DNA from: G041200185 sp041200185
GTDB lineage: Bacteria; Pseudomonadota; Alphaproteobacteria; BNTO01
Assembly (NCBI GenBank): GCA_041200185.1
Contig: CP165730.1
Location: 1,262,213 to 1,326,212 of the forward strand
Length of the DNA stretch: 64,000 bases
Direction: 5' to 3'
In this document: in pieces, positions 8,385 through 16,525 of the stretch
How the letters are laid out: every line of letters starts with the position of its first letter
Position numbering within the stretch: the first letter of the stretch is position 1
Position numbers and translations under genes: made by a program
The notes under the pieces: model-generated
What the model was told of the DNA's origin: nothing
Databases searched by the model: none
Seen by the model: the letters and a program-made list of their open reading frames with translations, nothing else

Positions 8385-9146
8385 GTGTATATCGTGTTGG
8401 GGATCTTAGGTAGGAGTGATCAGACTGGTTTTGCCATGTTGGCTAGTTTTATGGGGACTTTGATGGTGGCTATGGGGTCGCAATTGGAGGCTAAGGAAGA
8501 AGAACAAGAGCCACAGAAGACGACGAAAGCAAAAAAATCCAAAGATGTAGCTAAAGCCATGGAAAAAGCTTTGTACGTTTACGAGCAGGTGGCAGCGGGG
8601 AGTATGCAATCCCTCAATCAAATGGCGCTAGCGTGTTTCCATTTGGCTGAAAAAACTGAGGATATCCAGGAACAAATGGCTCGATATGAAAAAGCCGCTC
8701 TGACGTTTGATAAAGCAGCTAAGGCAGGTTGCGCAGAGGCTCAATACAATGCAGGGCTTACGTTCAATAAACTTGGAGATCTTTATAAACGAACAGATTT
8801 AGCACAAGCTAACCAGGCTTACGAGACATCAGCCACCTACTATCGGCAAAGTGTCGCTTCAAATAAAGAACATCCAGATTTAGCCTTAAAGGCGGCTATT
8901 AACCTAGCCATCATGATGTTAAATGGAGATATTCCTGTGGTAACCGAAGAAATGTCAAAATGGGTCGAGCTGGCGCATTCCTTGGCTCAGCAATACCCCA
9001 AGAAAGTTAAAGCACTCATGGATACTGTGATGGCTATCTTCATCAAAATCGAATCCAAAGATGAGGCGTCTAAGGAAAAGGATAAAACGCAAACGACGAC
9101 AATCAGCGAAGGGGCATCGACTGAACATAAGTCTATCGCTGCATAG
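8385..9146 (+). CDS. Sel1/TPR-like repeat protein, probably exported
   Basis: 253 aa from a GTG start; an internal ATG at 8436 gives MLASFMGTLMVAMGSQLEAK, which resembles a short signal peptide or anchor, so the true start is uncertain. After a Lys/Glu-rich linker, helical repeats follow: ALYVYEQVAAGSMQSLNQMA, then AALTFDKAAKAGCAEAQYNAG, then an ATYYRQSVASNKEHPDLALK repeat. The AAKAGCAEAQYNAG segment is typical of Sel1-like repeats, which act as protein-protein scaffolds. The C-terminus is Thr/Ser/Lys-rich. It is divergently placed relative to the permuted NlpC/P60-like gene with a 160-bp AT-rich spacer. No enzymatic motif is visible. Confidence 0.7.
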   Translation: MYIVLGILGRSDQTGFAMLASFMGTLMVAMGSQLEAKEEEQEPQKTTKAKKSKDVAKAMEKALYVYEQVAAGSMQSLNQMALACFHLAEKTEDIQEQMARYEKAALTFDKAAKAGCAEAQYNAGLTFNKLGDLYKRTDLAQANQAYETSATYYRQSVASNKEHPDLALKAAINLAIMMLNGDIPVVTEEMSKWVELAHSLAQQYPKKVKALMDTVMAIFIKIESKDEASKEKDKTQTTTISEGASTEHKSIAA

Positions 9147-9158
9147 CCAAAAGGAAAC

Positions 9159-9190
9159 GGAAGGAGCGTTGTCCCCTCCTTCCTCTTTGG
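9159..9190 (+). terminator. Terminator-like hairpin after the Sel1-like gene
   Basis: GGAAGGAG pairs with CTCCTTCC (8 bp, 9-nt loop), and flanking CCAAA/TTTGG can extend the stem. There is no immediate T run, so termination is probable but not certain. Confidence 0.5.
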
Positions 9191-9679
9191 ATTACCTTTT
9201 TGAAATGAGATGATCGCCCAGTTTCGTAGGTGAGAAATTTACAGGGAAAAAGCCCGAATTAGTGAGCCGGCTAACTTGTCTAATCTCTTCTTATTGCCTA
9301 GATTTCCAGAATATGCAAATTCGGCTTAAAAAATACAGCAATAATTATTTATTCTTTGATGTAATGATAAATTTTTCAAAAACGTACCTAACGTAAAACT
9401 TTAAGTTTGGCTTAATCCAATATTTCCACTTCTTAGTCCTTCCTTTCTATCCATCAATTTAGAATAGATCGATCTCGAATAAGTTTAATTTCGTATAAAA
9501 ACTTATACTAAATTTTTAGATAAATATGTACTTCACTGTCAATTCACTAATTCAAATAAAACTCATACGGCGAGAACGTAAGCCCTTAATGCAGATTCAC
9601 CTGGATCCATCCCTAATAACACTCAAAAACCATTCTCTCAAGCCACAGTAAACTCCGGCTTTTCATGATTGAAATTTTT
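9191..9679. other. AT-rich gene-free stretch
   Basis: No ORF, RNA or transposase motif recognised. It may include one end of the adjacent decayed element, but I could not identify terminal repeats. Confidence 0.4.
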
Positions 9680-10073
9680 TTGACGTTAAGTCGCCACTCA
9701 CATTCGCGAAAATATGAATAAAGTGCTGTACATCTTCTTTTATGCCTCTTGGCCTGCCTCCAAAAAGTTTAAACTCCATGAATGTGCCTTTTCTTTAACA
9801 AATTCTTTTTCATGGTTAACTCTTTTGTGAGTAAAGTCAGAAACATCTAGGGCATCGTAACTTTTTCAATAATCGGTACAAACAATTTCAATAATCGGTA
9901 CAAACAATTCTATCGAGTTGTACTTTGCTTTTTACTATTAGCAAAAGTGTTTCATTTTAGAGTTCTCAATATGTACTATGGTAACATTTGCTCCTCTTTT
10001 GAGTATGACGAACACAGATATCTTTCCTGCGGTACCTTTTCTGACTCCTTCTAAATAATGTTCTCTAAGCTCG
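9680..10073 (-). mobile_element. Decayed IS1595-like (ISXO2-type) transposase fragment
   Basis: Reading the minus strand across stops and frame changes gives EHYLEGVRKGTAGKISVFVI, then TDY-stop-KSYDALDVSDFTHKRVNHEKEFVKEKAH, then GV-stop-TFWRQAKRH and YFRECEWRLN. These match in order the C-terminal half of IS1595-type transposases (GxGxxGKxxVxG, TDxxxSYxxL, HxxVNHxxxFV, HxNGVExFWxxxK, LxExxWRxN). At least two in-frame stops and one frame change show it is dead. The gap in the middle contains a 22-bp tandem duplication. Confidence 0.7.
9867..9910. repeat. 22-bp direct tandem duplication
   Basis: CAATAATCGGTACAAACAAT plus two further bases occurs twice head to tail, with only the final base differing. 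It lies inside the IS1595-like remnant and probably arose by local duplication after the element died. Confidence 0.85.
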
Positions 10074-10304
10074 ACTTCCCTAAAAGAACCACATCCTTCA
10101 TGATAATTATTGCAAATAGAGTGTCTATTTCTATGAAGGAAGAAAACGATAAAACCCTTACCGATATCCCTAATCTAACCGGGACTCCGAGCCGCAACCC
10201 CAATAACAAGGGACTTAATAGACCTCCCTCGTGTGCCCTTTCTCCCTTGAAGAAGGACAGCTGTTACGTGGAATATGACATTTCCCTCACAGGTCTCCTC
10301 TCTT

Positions 10305-11231
10305 CTACCTCTCCTCCTCTCCCGTTTCTGATCCCGGGAGCGAGAGACCATGGCGGATGGCTAATTTTTTGACGCGCCTTGGGTCGGCGTCTAGAACCTC
10401 AAACTCGATGCCAAGGGGGTGAACAATCAGCTCACCTCTCAGGGGAACACGGCCCGCAAGAAGGGTCACAACCCCCCCAATGGTATCGACATCCTCATCC
10501 TCAAATCCGCGCAGCCAATCGATTTTATGTTCACAAATTCGTTCGAGAGATTCGTCGAGCTCCTCCAGAGTTGTGCTTGCGTTAAGAACGATGGTCCCAT
10601 TAGGCTGTATCTCAACAGGGTTGCTCTCGCCATGATCCTCGGCATATTGGATATCCCCGATGATCTCCTCCATGAGGCTTGCGAAAGTTACGAGTCCTTC
10701 CACACCTCCGTATTCATCAACAACGATTGCCATTCTCGTCCCCCTTTCACGCATTTGCAAGAGGAGATCAAGCGTACGCATGGTGGGGGCTATGAAAGGA
10801 ATATCCTTGATGATCGTCTTCAGGGGCAATCGATTCCAGTTGCTGACCCAAGCAAGGGCGTCTTTAACCGACAGGCTCCCTAGAACGTTGTCGATGGTTC
10901 CTGAGTAAACAGGAACCTGAGATACACCTGATTTGATAAGAAGTGCCACAATTTCTTCAGGAGTCGCTGTGATGGGGGCAGCAATGATGTTTGCATATGG
11001 GATCATAACATCCTTCGCCGTGAGGTCCTTCAGACTTAACACATTACTGAGAATGAGACGCTCATCAGTGCCAATAGAAGACTCGCCCTCCGAATCCTCC
11101 TCAATGAGCTCCTCTATTGCATCCCTCAACGAGGTATCGCTTTCTCGGCGCGAACACCACCGCCACAGTTTGCGCAACCCATCGGCTGTGCGTTGGCGGA
11201 ATGTACGCTGACCTCCTCCAGATTTACTCAT
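10305..11231 (-). CDS. CorC/TlyC-like CBS-pair protein
   Basis: 308 aa cytosolic protein with two CBS domains (DVMIPYANIIAAPITATPEE near residue 75 and a second ending in IVVDEYGGVEGLVTFASLME near 165-190), followed by a CorC_HlyC transporter-associated domain (IDWLRGFEDEDVDTIGGVV to the C-terminus). It lacks the DUF21 membrane domain present in the paralogue at 57.6 kb. CorC is associated with magnesium/cobalt efflux; in some pathogens the family was named hemolysin C, though cytolysis is not predicted here. It overlaps ybeY by 8 nt. Adjacency of ybeY and corC is common in proteobacteria, usually with phoH and lnt, which are absent here. Confidence 0.9.
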   Translation of the reverse strand: MSKSGGGQRTFRQRTADGLRKLWRWCSRRESDTSLRDAIEELIEEDSEGESSIGTDERLILSNVLSLKDLTAKDVMIPYANIIAAPITATPEEIVALLIKSGVSQVPVYSGTIDNVLGSLSVKDALAWVSNWNRLPLKTIIKDIPFIAPTMRTLDLLLQMRERGTRMAIVVDEYGGVEGLVTFASLMEEIIGDIQYAEDHGESNPVEIQPNGTIVLNASTTLEELDESLERICEHKIDWLRGFEDEDVDTIGGVVTLLAGRVPLRGELIVHPLGIEFEVLDADPRRVKKLAIRHGLSLPGSETGEEER

Positions 11232-11769
11232 ATACGACTGGCGTTTCCTTGCAGGTGTAGGGCGAACCTATACCAAACTTCTTTAAAATATCAACTTCCA
11301 AACTCTCCATAACCCCTGCATCTCGTTCAGACTCGTGGTCATATCCTAGTAGGTGTAGAACCCCATGAACCAAAAGGTGGACGACATGATCACGAAATAA
11401 TAGACCCAAATCTACTGACTCTTCTTGTACGGTTCCGAATGATAAAACCACATCACCTAGTAAATTATACTCAAAAGGCGATCCTAGAGGAAGAGTCGGT
11501 TCAGCGTACTCTAGCAAAGGAAACGAAAGGACGTTCGTTGGGGTGTTCTTGCCACGATAAGTAGCGTTAAGACGCTGAATTTTGGTATCACCCGTTAATG
11601 TCAAACTTACCTGTGATGGATGCGGCCACCGCACAGTCTCGTAAACTCGCTCCAAGCAATCGCCAGCAAGGTTTTTCCAGAAACTTAAAGAGCCCTGCCG
11701 AAGCCAACAGTCTTCGTCGCATTCAAGGAGAATGAGCTGTGCTGATGAAGACATGAGGCTGACGAGCAA
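11224..11769 (-). CDS. ybeY: Endoribonuclease YbeY (rRNA maturation)
   Basis: Zinc-dependent single-strand RNase involved in 16S rRNA 3' maturation and ribosome quality control. The family motif HLLVHGVLHLLGYDHESERD carries the three zinc His in the HxxxHxxxxxH pattern, and RGKNTPTNVLSFPL is the conserved upstream segment. At 181 aa it is slightly long; MSSSAQLI five residues in is an alternative start. First gene of a two-gene operon with corC. Confidence 0.95.
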   Translation of the reverse strand: MLVSLMSSSAQLILLECDEDCWLRQGSLSFWKNLAGDCLERVYETVRWPHPSQVSLTLTGDTKIQRLNATYRGKNTPTNVLSFPLLEYAEPTLPLGSPFEYNLLGDVVLSFGTVQEESVDLGLLFRDHVVHLLVHGVLHLLGYDHESERDAGVMESLEVDILKKFGIGSPYTCKETPVVYE

Positions 11770-11938
11770 TCAATAAAAAAAACTCCCAAATTTAGTATAG
11801 CACAAGAGGAAAAGATCTCAGTGGGGAGGTGTCGTTTAGAGCTTAAGAGCTCTTCTGCGCAAGAGGTTGGACCTTTTGCATAGGAAGTGCATTTTCTATA
11901 GAATGAGGGCGAGGGGCTGAGATAAATCAAAGGGTCGT

Positions 11939-12382
11939 ATGGCAGGATCGGTTAATAAGGTTATTCTTGTCGGGAACGTCGGCAAGGATCCCGAAATAAG
12001 AGTTATGCAGGACGGCAGCAAGCTAGCGAGTTTTTCGGTAGCAACCAGCGAATCATGGAAGGACCGCAGCAGTGGTGAGCGTGTCGACCGCACAGAGTGG
12101 CATCGTGTTGTCGTCTTTAACGATCGTTTGGCAGAAGTTGCTGAAAAATATGTCAAAAAAGGCTCAAAAGTCTATCTTGAAGGACAGCTACAGACGCGCA
12201 AGTGGACAGATCAGCAGGGTGTTGAACGTTATACGACGGAAGTAGTTTTGGGTCGTTTCCGCGGCGATCTCGCCCTCCTGGATAACCGCTTAGGGAACAG
12301 CGGGGAGGATGATTCAGCGGGAATGCCTACGCCGGATGATCTTAAGATGACAAATATGGTCGATGACGACATCCCATTCTAG
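11939..12382 (+). CDS. ssb: Single-stranded DNA-binding protein
   Basis: OB-fold protein that coats single-stranded DNA in replication, repair and recombination. Starts AGSVNKVILVGNVGKDPEIR, with TEWHRVVVFNDRLAEVAEKY and GSKVYLEGQLQTRKWTDQQG in the core. The acidic C-terminal tip DDDIPF, which docks partner proteins, is intact. 147 aa is typical. Transcribed divergently from ybeY-corC. Confidence 0.97.
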   Translation: MAGSVNKVILVGNVGKDPEIRVMQDGSKLASFSVATSESWKDRSSGERVDRTEWHRVVVFNDRLAEVAEKYVKKGSKVYLEGQLQTRKWTDQQGVERYTTEVVLGRFRGDLALLDNRLGNSGEDDSAGMPTPDDLKMTNMVDDDIPF

Positions 12383-12485
12383 GGCACATGACTCGAATCA
12401 TTGATTGTTTCTTCATCCAGGGATGGCGGGTTCTGCGTTCAGGTCAGTGATATGTTGGCAGGAAGGGAGGTTGGGAGTTTGGAGT

Positions 12486-13025
12486 ATGCTTGTTTTGTGT
12501 GTAGGTTTGGGAAATCCGGGTGGTGAGTATGCTACAACACGCCATAATGCCGGGTTTCTTTTTCTCGACCAGTGGGCACAAACACTGGGAGTTTTGAACT
12601 GGCGTCGTGATTTCGACGGCTTTGTTTCAGCGACGCAGTCGTCTGATCTAGGGAAGATCATCTTGTTAAAACCCCAGACTTATATGAACGCTTCCGGCCG
12701 GTCGGTTGCGGCTTGTCTGAATTTTTTTAAACTCTCCCCTAAGGATTTGGTGGTATTTCACGATGATCTTGATTTACCCGTTGGAGTTTTTAAAGTCAAA
12801 AAAGGTGGAAGTCACGGTGGACATAACGGGCTAAGGGACATACACAGAGCTCTCGGCACGGATGCCTATGCGCGCGTGCGCATGGGAATTGATCGTCCGG
12901 CAGATCGAGCGCAGGTAAAGGACTACGTCTTGTCGCACTTCTCTTCACCTGAGATGGAAGATATGCAGTTTTGCTTTCGTAATATTATTGAAAAATTAGA
13001 TCAAATTTTGCCACGTGAGTCTTAG
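12486..13025 (+). CDS. pth: Peptidyl-tRNA hydrolase
   Basis: Releases tRNA from prematurely dropped peptidyl-tRNA. The chosen ATG gives VLCVGLGNPGGEYATTRHNAG at the N-terminus, with the catalytic His within TRHNAG, followed by KPQTYMNASG, VFHDDLDLPVG and GGSHGGHNGLRDI. The 179-aa length matches the family; an ORF opening 81 nt earlier would add 27 non-homologous residues. In many bacteria pth is followed by ychF; here ychF is about 20 kb away, another sign of rearrangement. Confidence 0.96.
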   Translation: MLVLCVGLGNPGGEYATTRHNAGFLFLDQWAQTLGVLNWRRDFDGFVSATQSSDLGKIILLKPQTYMNASGRSVAACLNFFKLSPKDLVVFHDDLDLPVGVFKVKKGGSHGGHNGLRDIHRALGTDAYARVRMGIDRPADRAQVKDYVLSHFSSPEMEDMQFCFRNIIEKLDQILPRES

Positions 13026-13306
13026 ACTATCGTTCTATTTTTGAGGGTTTCAAATATGTGCTGCGAATATGGAGACGATTGGGTAGAGTCCACAGTAATA
13101 TAATGTCTATAGTGAGGTCACTCCGTATCGATGCCTCAAGTGATTTGTGGAAGGATGATTATATGAATTGTAGAGCACATGCATATTTGCCATGACTCGC
13201 GTCAAGTCCATTATATCACTGGCGTCTTTGCCTCTCTGCATCTCTTGCTGTGCTACTACTATTTGTGGTATACTCCTCCGGTTGTTTGGTTATAAATGAG
13301 GGAAAC

Positions 13307-13675
13307 ATGGACGCCACACGAGATTACTGGACTTATCTGGCTTCACTCCTTAAGAGACATGGCTTCGAGATTGATCGTCCTAAAGGCTCGGCTCATCCTC
13401 GTTATCCCGAGAGGATTTATCCAATCGATTACGGTTTTATTCCAGGAACGGCTTCCTCGGATGGCCAGGGGATCGATCTTTTTCATGGAACGGCTCAAAA
13501 CGGTGAGATCGCCGGTATTATTTGTACTCTCGACGATGTTAAAAAAGACTCAGAAATCAAGGTGCTTTTTGAATGTACCGAAGAGGAAGTCCAGACAGCG
13601 CTAAGAATTCTCTCCTTCCCGCCTATGTACAGAATCCTCGTGCGTCACCCTCGAGGTGATGAAGAAGTGAAATAA
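13307..13675 (+). CDS. Short inorganic pyrophosphatase-like protein
   Basis: 122 aa, clearly related to family I soluble pyrophosphatases: RPKGSAHPRYPERIYPIDYG then FIPGTASSDGQGIDLFHGT, and LDDVKKDSEIK matching the second metal-binding stretch (Asp-X4-Asp-X-X-Lys-like). Two features are unusual. Length is well below the usual 170 or more, and the DGDPxD motif reads DGQGID, so one metal-ligand Asp is Gln. It may be a diverged or alternative-substrate enzyme, or partly inactive. The ATG at MDATRDYW is preferred because a diverged, truncated second copy at 20.2-20.5 kb begins at the same codon. Confidence 0.75.
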   Translation: MDATRDYWTYLASLLKRHGFEIDRPKGSAHPRYPERIYPIDYGFIPGTASSDGQGIDLFHGTAQNGEIAGIICTLDDVKKDSEIKVLFECTEEEVQTALRILSFPPMYRILVRHPRGDEEVK

Positions 13676-14514
13676 TGACAGGATTATTCATTCTTCGGTT
13701 AGGGCTTGCAAGATAGGGAGTGTAGGGAAACAACCTCTCGGAGGACCTGGACGGTTTTTCTTGGTTTTTGTTTTTAGGCCGAGGAAGTTTGACGCTGGTG
13801 GGGATGTAGTTTTCCCTAGGAAAGGCAAAAAGTTTTTTGATACAAAACAAACAAGTTGTCAGCAGGCTCATACTCCACTGTTATTCATTCAGCAGTACTT
13901 AGCAGACTGTAAACAGAAGGCGGATGTTTTCGAACTGCTTTTCCTAAAAATTCCAATAAACACCTCCAAAATTTAACCCTGTTTTAACCTCCCAAAAACA
14001 TGTTCGATTTCGCCTTGCTTTTGCGAACAAAATGCATACGGCCCAGCACAGCTGACAACTTTTGCGCATAACAAAAATCTTTTAAAATCCATCATTTCCT
14101 CCCCTCTCCTTTAAAGGCCACAAAACACGACAAGCCTTCTATTTCGGAAAACTCATTCGATCACACTAACCCAACCTTCGTAAGGGTTCTAAGCCACTAG
14201 ATTCTTGTCAGAAAACTTATTGCGGATTCGATTTCACAATCCGAACTTTAAGTCTATAAAACTGGTGAGACTCGGAAAAGTTCGGCACATAGGCCCGAGT
14301 TTTGTTGATTCGATCGGAGCATCTTAGATACCCCATTTTTCAACTTAGCCAGACTTTTATTGTTTTCCCCGTTACCGCACACCACCGGCCGGTCCTTTAA
14401 CCGGCCGGAAGTAGAACTCTTAAAACGCCCTCGACGGATCCGCGCTAAGATCGCTGATCCAGAGCCGTTCATTGCTTAAGTTTAGAGGCTAACCAGACCA
14501 TACCCAGCGCCTTG
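13676..14514. other. Gene-poor stretch with transposase remnant and inverted repeat
   Basis: About 840 bp without a credible intact gene. It contains a DDE-transposase-like fragment (listed separately). The perfect 8-bp motif CCGGCCGG occurs twice (14385-14392 and 14401-14408) around TCCTTTAA and can form a strong hairpin with no T run on either side. The remainder shows nothing I recognise. Confidence 0.4.
13973..14105 (-). mobile_element. Possible transposase C-terminal remnant
   Basis: One minus-strand frame gives CSQKQGEIEHVFGRLKQG followed by a stop. The Glu-X-X-Phe-Gly-Arg-Leu-Lys pattern is typical of the third catalytic region of IS5-like DDE transposases. No other part of an element could be aligned, so this is a weak call. 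Confidence 0.35.
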
Positions 14515-15507
14515 TTACGAAAAGGGGTTCTTAATACCTCCTGGTAGTGTGGTCTCCTGCCTTTCGAGGTTACGAATTTCATTATCGGCGGCGCCTCTTA
14601 CTCCTATCAAGACCCGGACACAAATATCAACAACGTCGTCGTACCCAAGCTTATTCCACGGTTTCTTTTCCAACTGATCTTCCCTAGCTGTAAATTTCAC
14701 CCAAGGCTCGATTTTGGGGTTATTGACGAGGTCGAGAACGGTATCAACATCTTTAACGTAACTCTTGAGCTCACGAATACGCGCTCCCGGTTTATAATAT
14801 CTTGTTACCGTCCTTAGCTCGCCTTTTAATTGGTCAACACTCGTGATTTCCTCGAACGTCTTCACTTGTAAAGTCTTAGCATGATAACCTCCATCCAAGA
14901 CTATCTTTTTGCCTTGGAGGAAATTGATAAGATCTTTCTGGAACGCGCTCTTTGGCTGGAAGTCATTCAGCGCCTGCGCTCTCGTTCCATAAAAATCCGA
15001 CAAAGCCCACTCTGCTTCAAGAGATGCTAACTCTTGCTCTTTTTGTGCGAGAGACTCGTTCACAAAAGATTCTCCAAAGGTGAGTTTGGCTAGAAGTTGC
15101 TCCATTTCCCCTAGAGTCGTCGTTACGGTGATTTGGGCTGTTGTTTTCATTTGTGGAAAGAATTTAGACTGCAATGTCCGGAGATCAGCAACGACTTTTC
15201 TTTTGTTATCTCGATCCGTATCTGGGTCGGACCAACCCATACACCCGTAGATCTCGATGAGGTCCTGCATACTCTCCAACTTAGCCTCCGGACTCTCAGC
15301 ATCGATCCAGGTGTAGCACAGCAGATTTTGCCCAAAAGGATTCAGAAGTACGCCCTCCACTTTCCTCGATCCAGATGCGTTTTCATCGATAGTATTGTTC
15401 ACGATAAGCCCGTTGAAAAACTCCTCATAAGTGACTTCTTGTTCACCTTGCTTGAGTCCTCCGTTGTTATCGAGCTTATCCGCCTGCTGCTTCTCCATAC
15501 AAAACAT
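14515..15507 (-). CDS. Unknown protein, probably exported
   Basis: 330 aa from the first standard Met, with no recognised domain. Composition is hydrophilic and helical; residues about 115-170 (MKTTAQITVTTTLGEMEQLL onward, rich in Glu and Leu) could form a coiled coil. In-frame codons upstream of the Met encode NYFLCTAVLSCLAPS, a good signal-peptide core, but no ATG, GTG or TTG precedes it before the in-frame stop at 15559-15561. An AAAGGAG lies at 15571-15577. The original start may have been lost by mutation, or a non-standard codon is used. It is isolated, with long intergenic regions on both sides. Confidence 0.55.
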   Translation of the reverse strand: MFCMEKQQADKLDNNGGLKQGEQEVTYEEFFNGLIVNNTIDENASGSRKVEGVLLNPFGQNLLCYTWIDAESPEAKLESMQDLIEIYGCMGWSDPDTDRDNKRKVVADLRTLQSKFFPQMKTTAQITVTTTLGEMEQLLAKLTFGESFVNESLAQKEQELASLEAEWALSDFYGTRAQALNDFQPKSAFQKDLINFLQGKKIVLDGGYHAKTLQVKTFEEITSVDQLKGELRTVTRYYKPGARIRELKSYVKDVDTVLDLVNNPKIEPWVKFTAREDQLEKKPWNKLGYDDVVDICVRVLIGVRGAADNEIRNLERQETTLPGGIKNPFS

Positions 15508-15561
15508 CGACGGTGCTAAACAACTCAGAACCGCAGTGCATAAAAAATAATTGATTTGTTA

Positions 15562-16250
15562 CGTTAAAAGCTCCTTTTATCAAACAACAAAAAACACGGT
15601 GCCTTGAAAAATAAGAATCAGACCGTAAGACACTCAACCAGTCCATTAATCGCCTATTGATAATAAAATAAATTATAGATAGCAAGTATAATGTTGATCG
15701 TGAGGAGTAAACACGGGTTGGTGCTTTTGAAATGTGTCTATTATGTGAAGGGATAACGAAAAGCCTGAGATAAAGAGACACATTGTTATGTGATTACATC
15801 GCGTTAGAGACGGGAAATTGTTTGGTATTACGATATTTATAGTTTTAAATATTATCATTGCAGGAAGTCAAAACTTTAAACAATCCTTCCTGCACATTCA
15901 AGCAAAGTCCGTCTGGGATGGTTAACCTCAAAAAATTTTTAAAATTCTCGAATTAAGTCGTCATGTGTGATCTAAAGGTGTTAATGAAGGTGTTAACAGT
16001 CATTGGATACATTATCAAGTTAAGATAATCACTCTTTTGAGAATACGTAGATGGGCTATTTTCGTTGTTTTTGTGAGAAAGAAAAATTGAATAATTTATC
16101 TATAAATAAATCAGTCCTGCGTCTACCTCTAAGGTCCTCATAAATTGTTAGCTTCTTCTCATTTTAACTTCATCCTCTCTGTTGAATTTTTGGCCAGTTC
16201 TGTTAAGAATGGTAGTAAGTTGGTTGATTAACGCACAGGGTGCACGGAAA
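15562..16250. other. AT-rich intergenic region
   Basis: About 690 bp with no convincing gene. It should hold promoters for the unknown exported protein (minus) and for acpP-fabF-trmL (plus). No hairpin with a T run is evident. Confidence 0.4.
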
Positions 16251-16502
16251 ATGCAGACAGTTAGAGATCGAGTTTTGGGGATTGTTAGGAAACACGTTAA
16301 GGTTGAGGACAGTCAGCTTGTAGACGAAGCTAATTTAGCGAATGACCTCGGAGTGGATAGTCTGACTCTTTTTGAGGTGATTTTGGATATGGAGAAAGAG
16401 TTTGGTTGCGAGATTCCGGAAAAGGATTCGAATGATATCGTTTCGATAGGATCAGCGGTTTCTTATATCGAGACGAAAATCGCAAACGGTACGGCTCACT
16501 AG
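16251..16502 (+). CDS. acpP: Acyl carrier protein
   Basis: Small acidic carrier of growing fatty-acyl chains. The phosphopantetheine site is GVDSLTLFEV, with the modified Ser in the DSL triplet. The four-helix pattern and the 83-aa length fit. I chose the ATG before QTVRDRVLG; an upstream opening would add 23 atypical residues. Followed by fabF after 23 nt, the usual order, although fabD and fabG are not in the window. Confidence 0.93.
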   Translation: MQTVRDRVLGIVRKHVKVEDSQLVDEANLANDLGVDSLTLFEVILDMEKEFGCEIPEKDSNDIVSIGSAVSYIETKIANGTAH

Positions 16503-16525
16503 GTCTTAAGTAGCGAGGGTAATGG

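Noticed and set aside
9867..9910. CRISPR-like repeats
   Set aside because: Only two copies, adjacent with no spacer; it is a local tandem duplication.
10058..10372. 104-codon plus-strand ORF
   Set aside because: It overlaps the IS1595-like remnant and the corC 3' end in antisense, and its composition is not protein-like.
10305..11231. Hemolysin/toxin function suggested by the TlyC name
   Set aside because: The domain content is a CBS pair plus CorC_HlyC; this supports ion-transport regulation, not a cytolysin.
15476..15781. 101-codon minus-strand ORF upstream of the unknown exported protein
   Set aside because: It is in a different frame from the signal-like segment, has no family resemblance and no ribosome-binding site.
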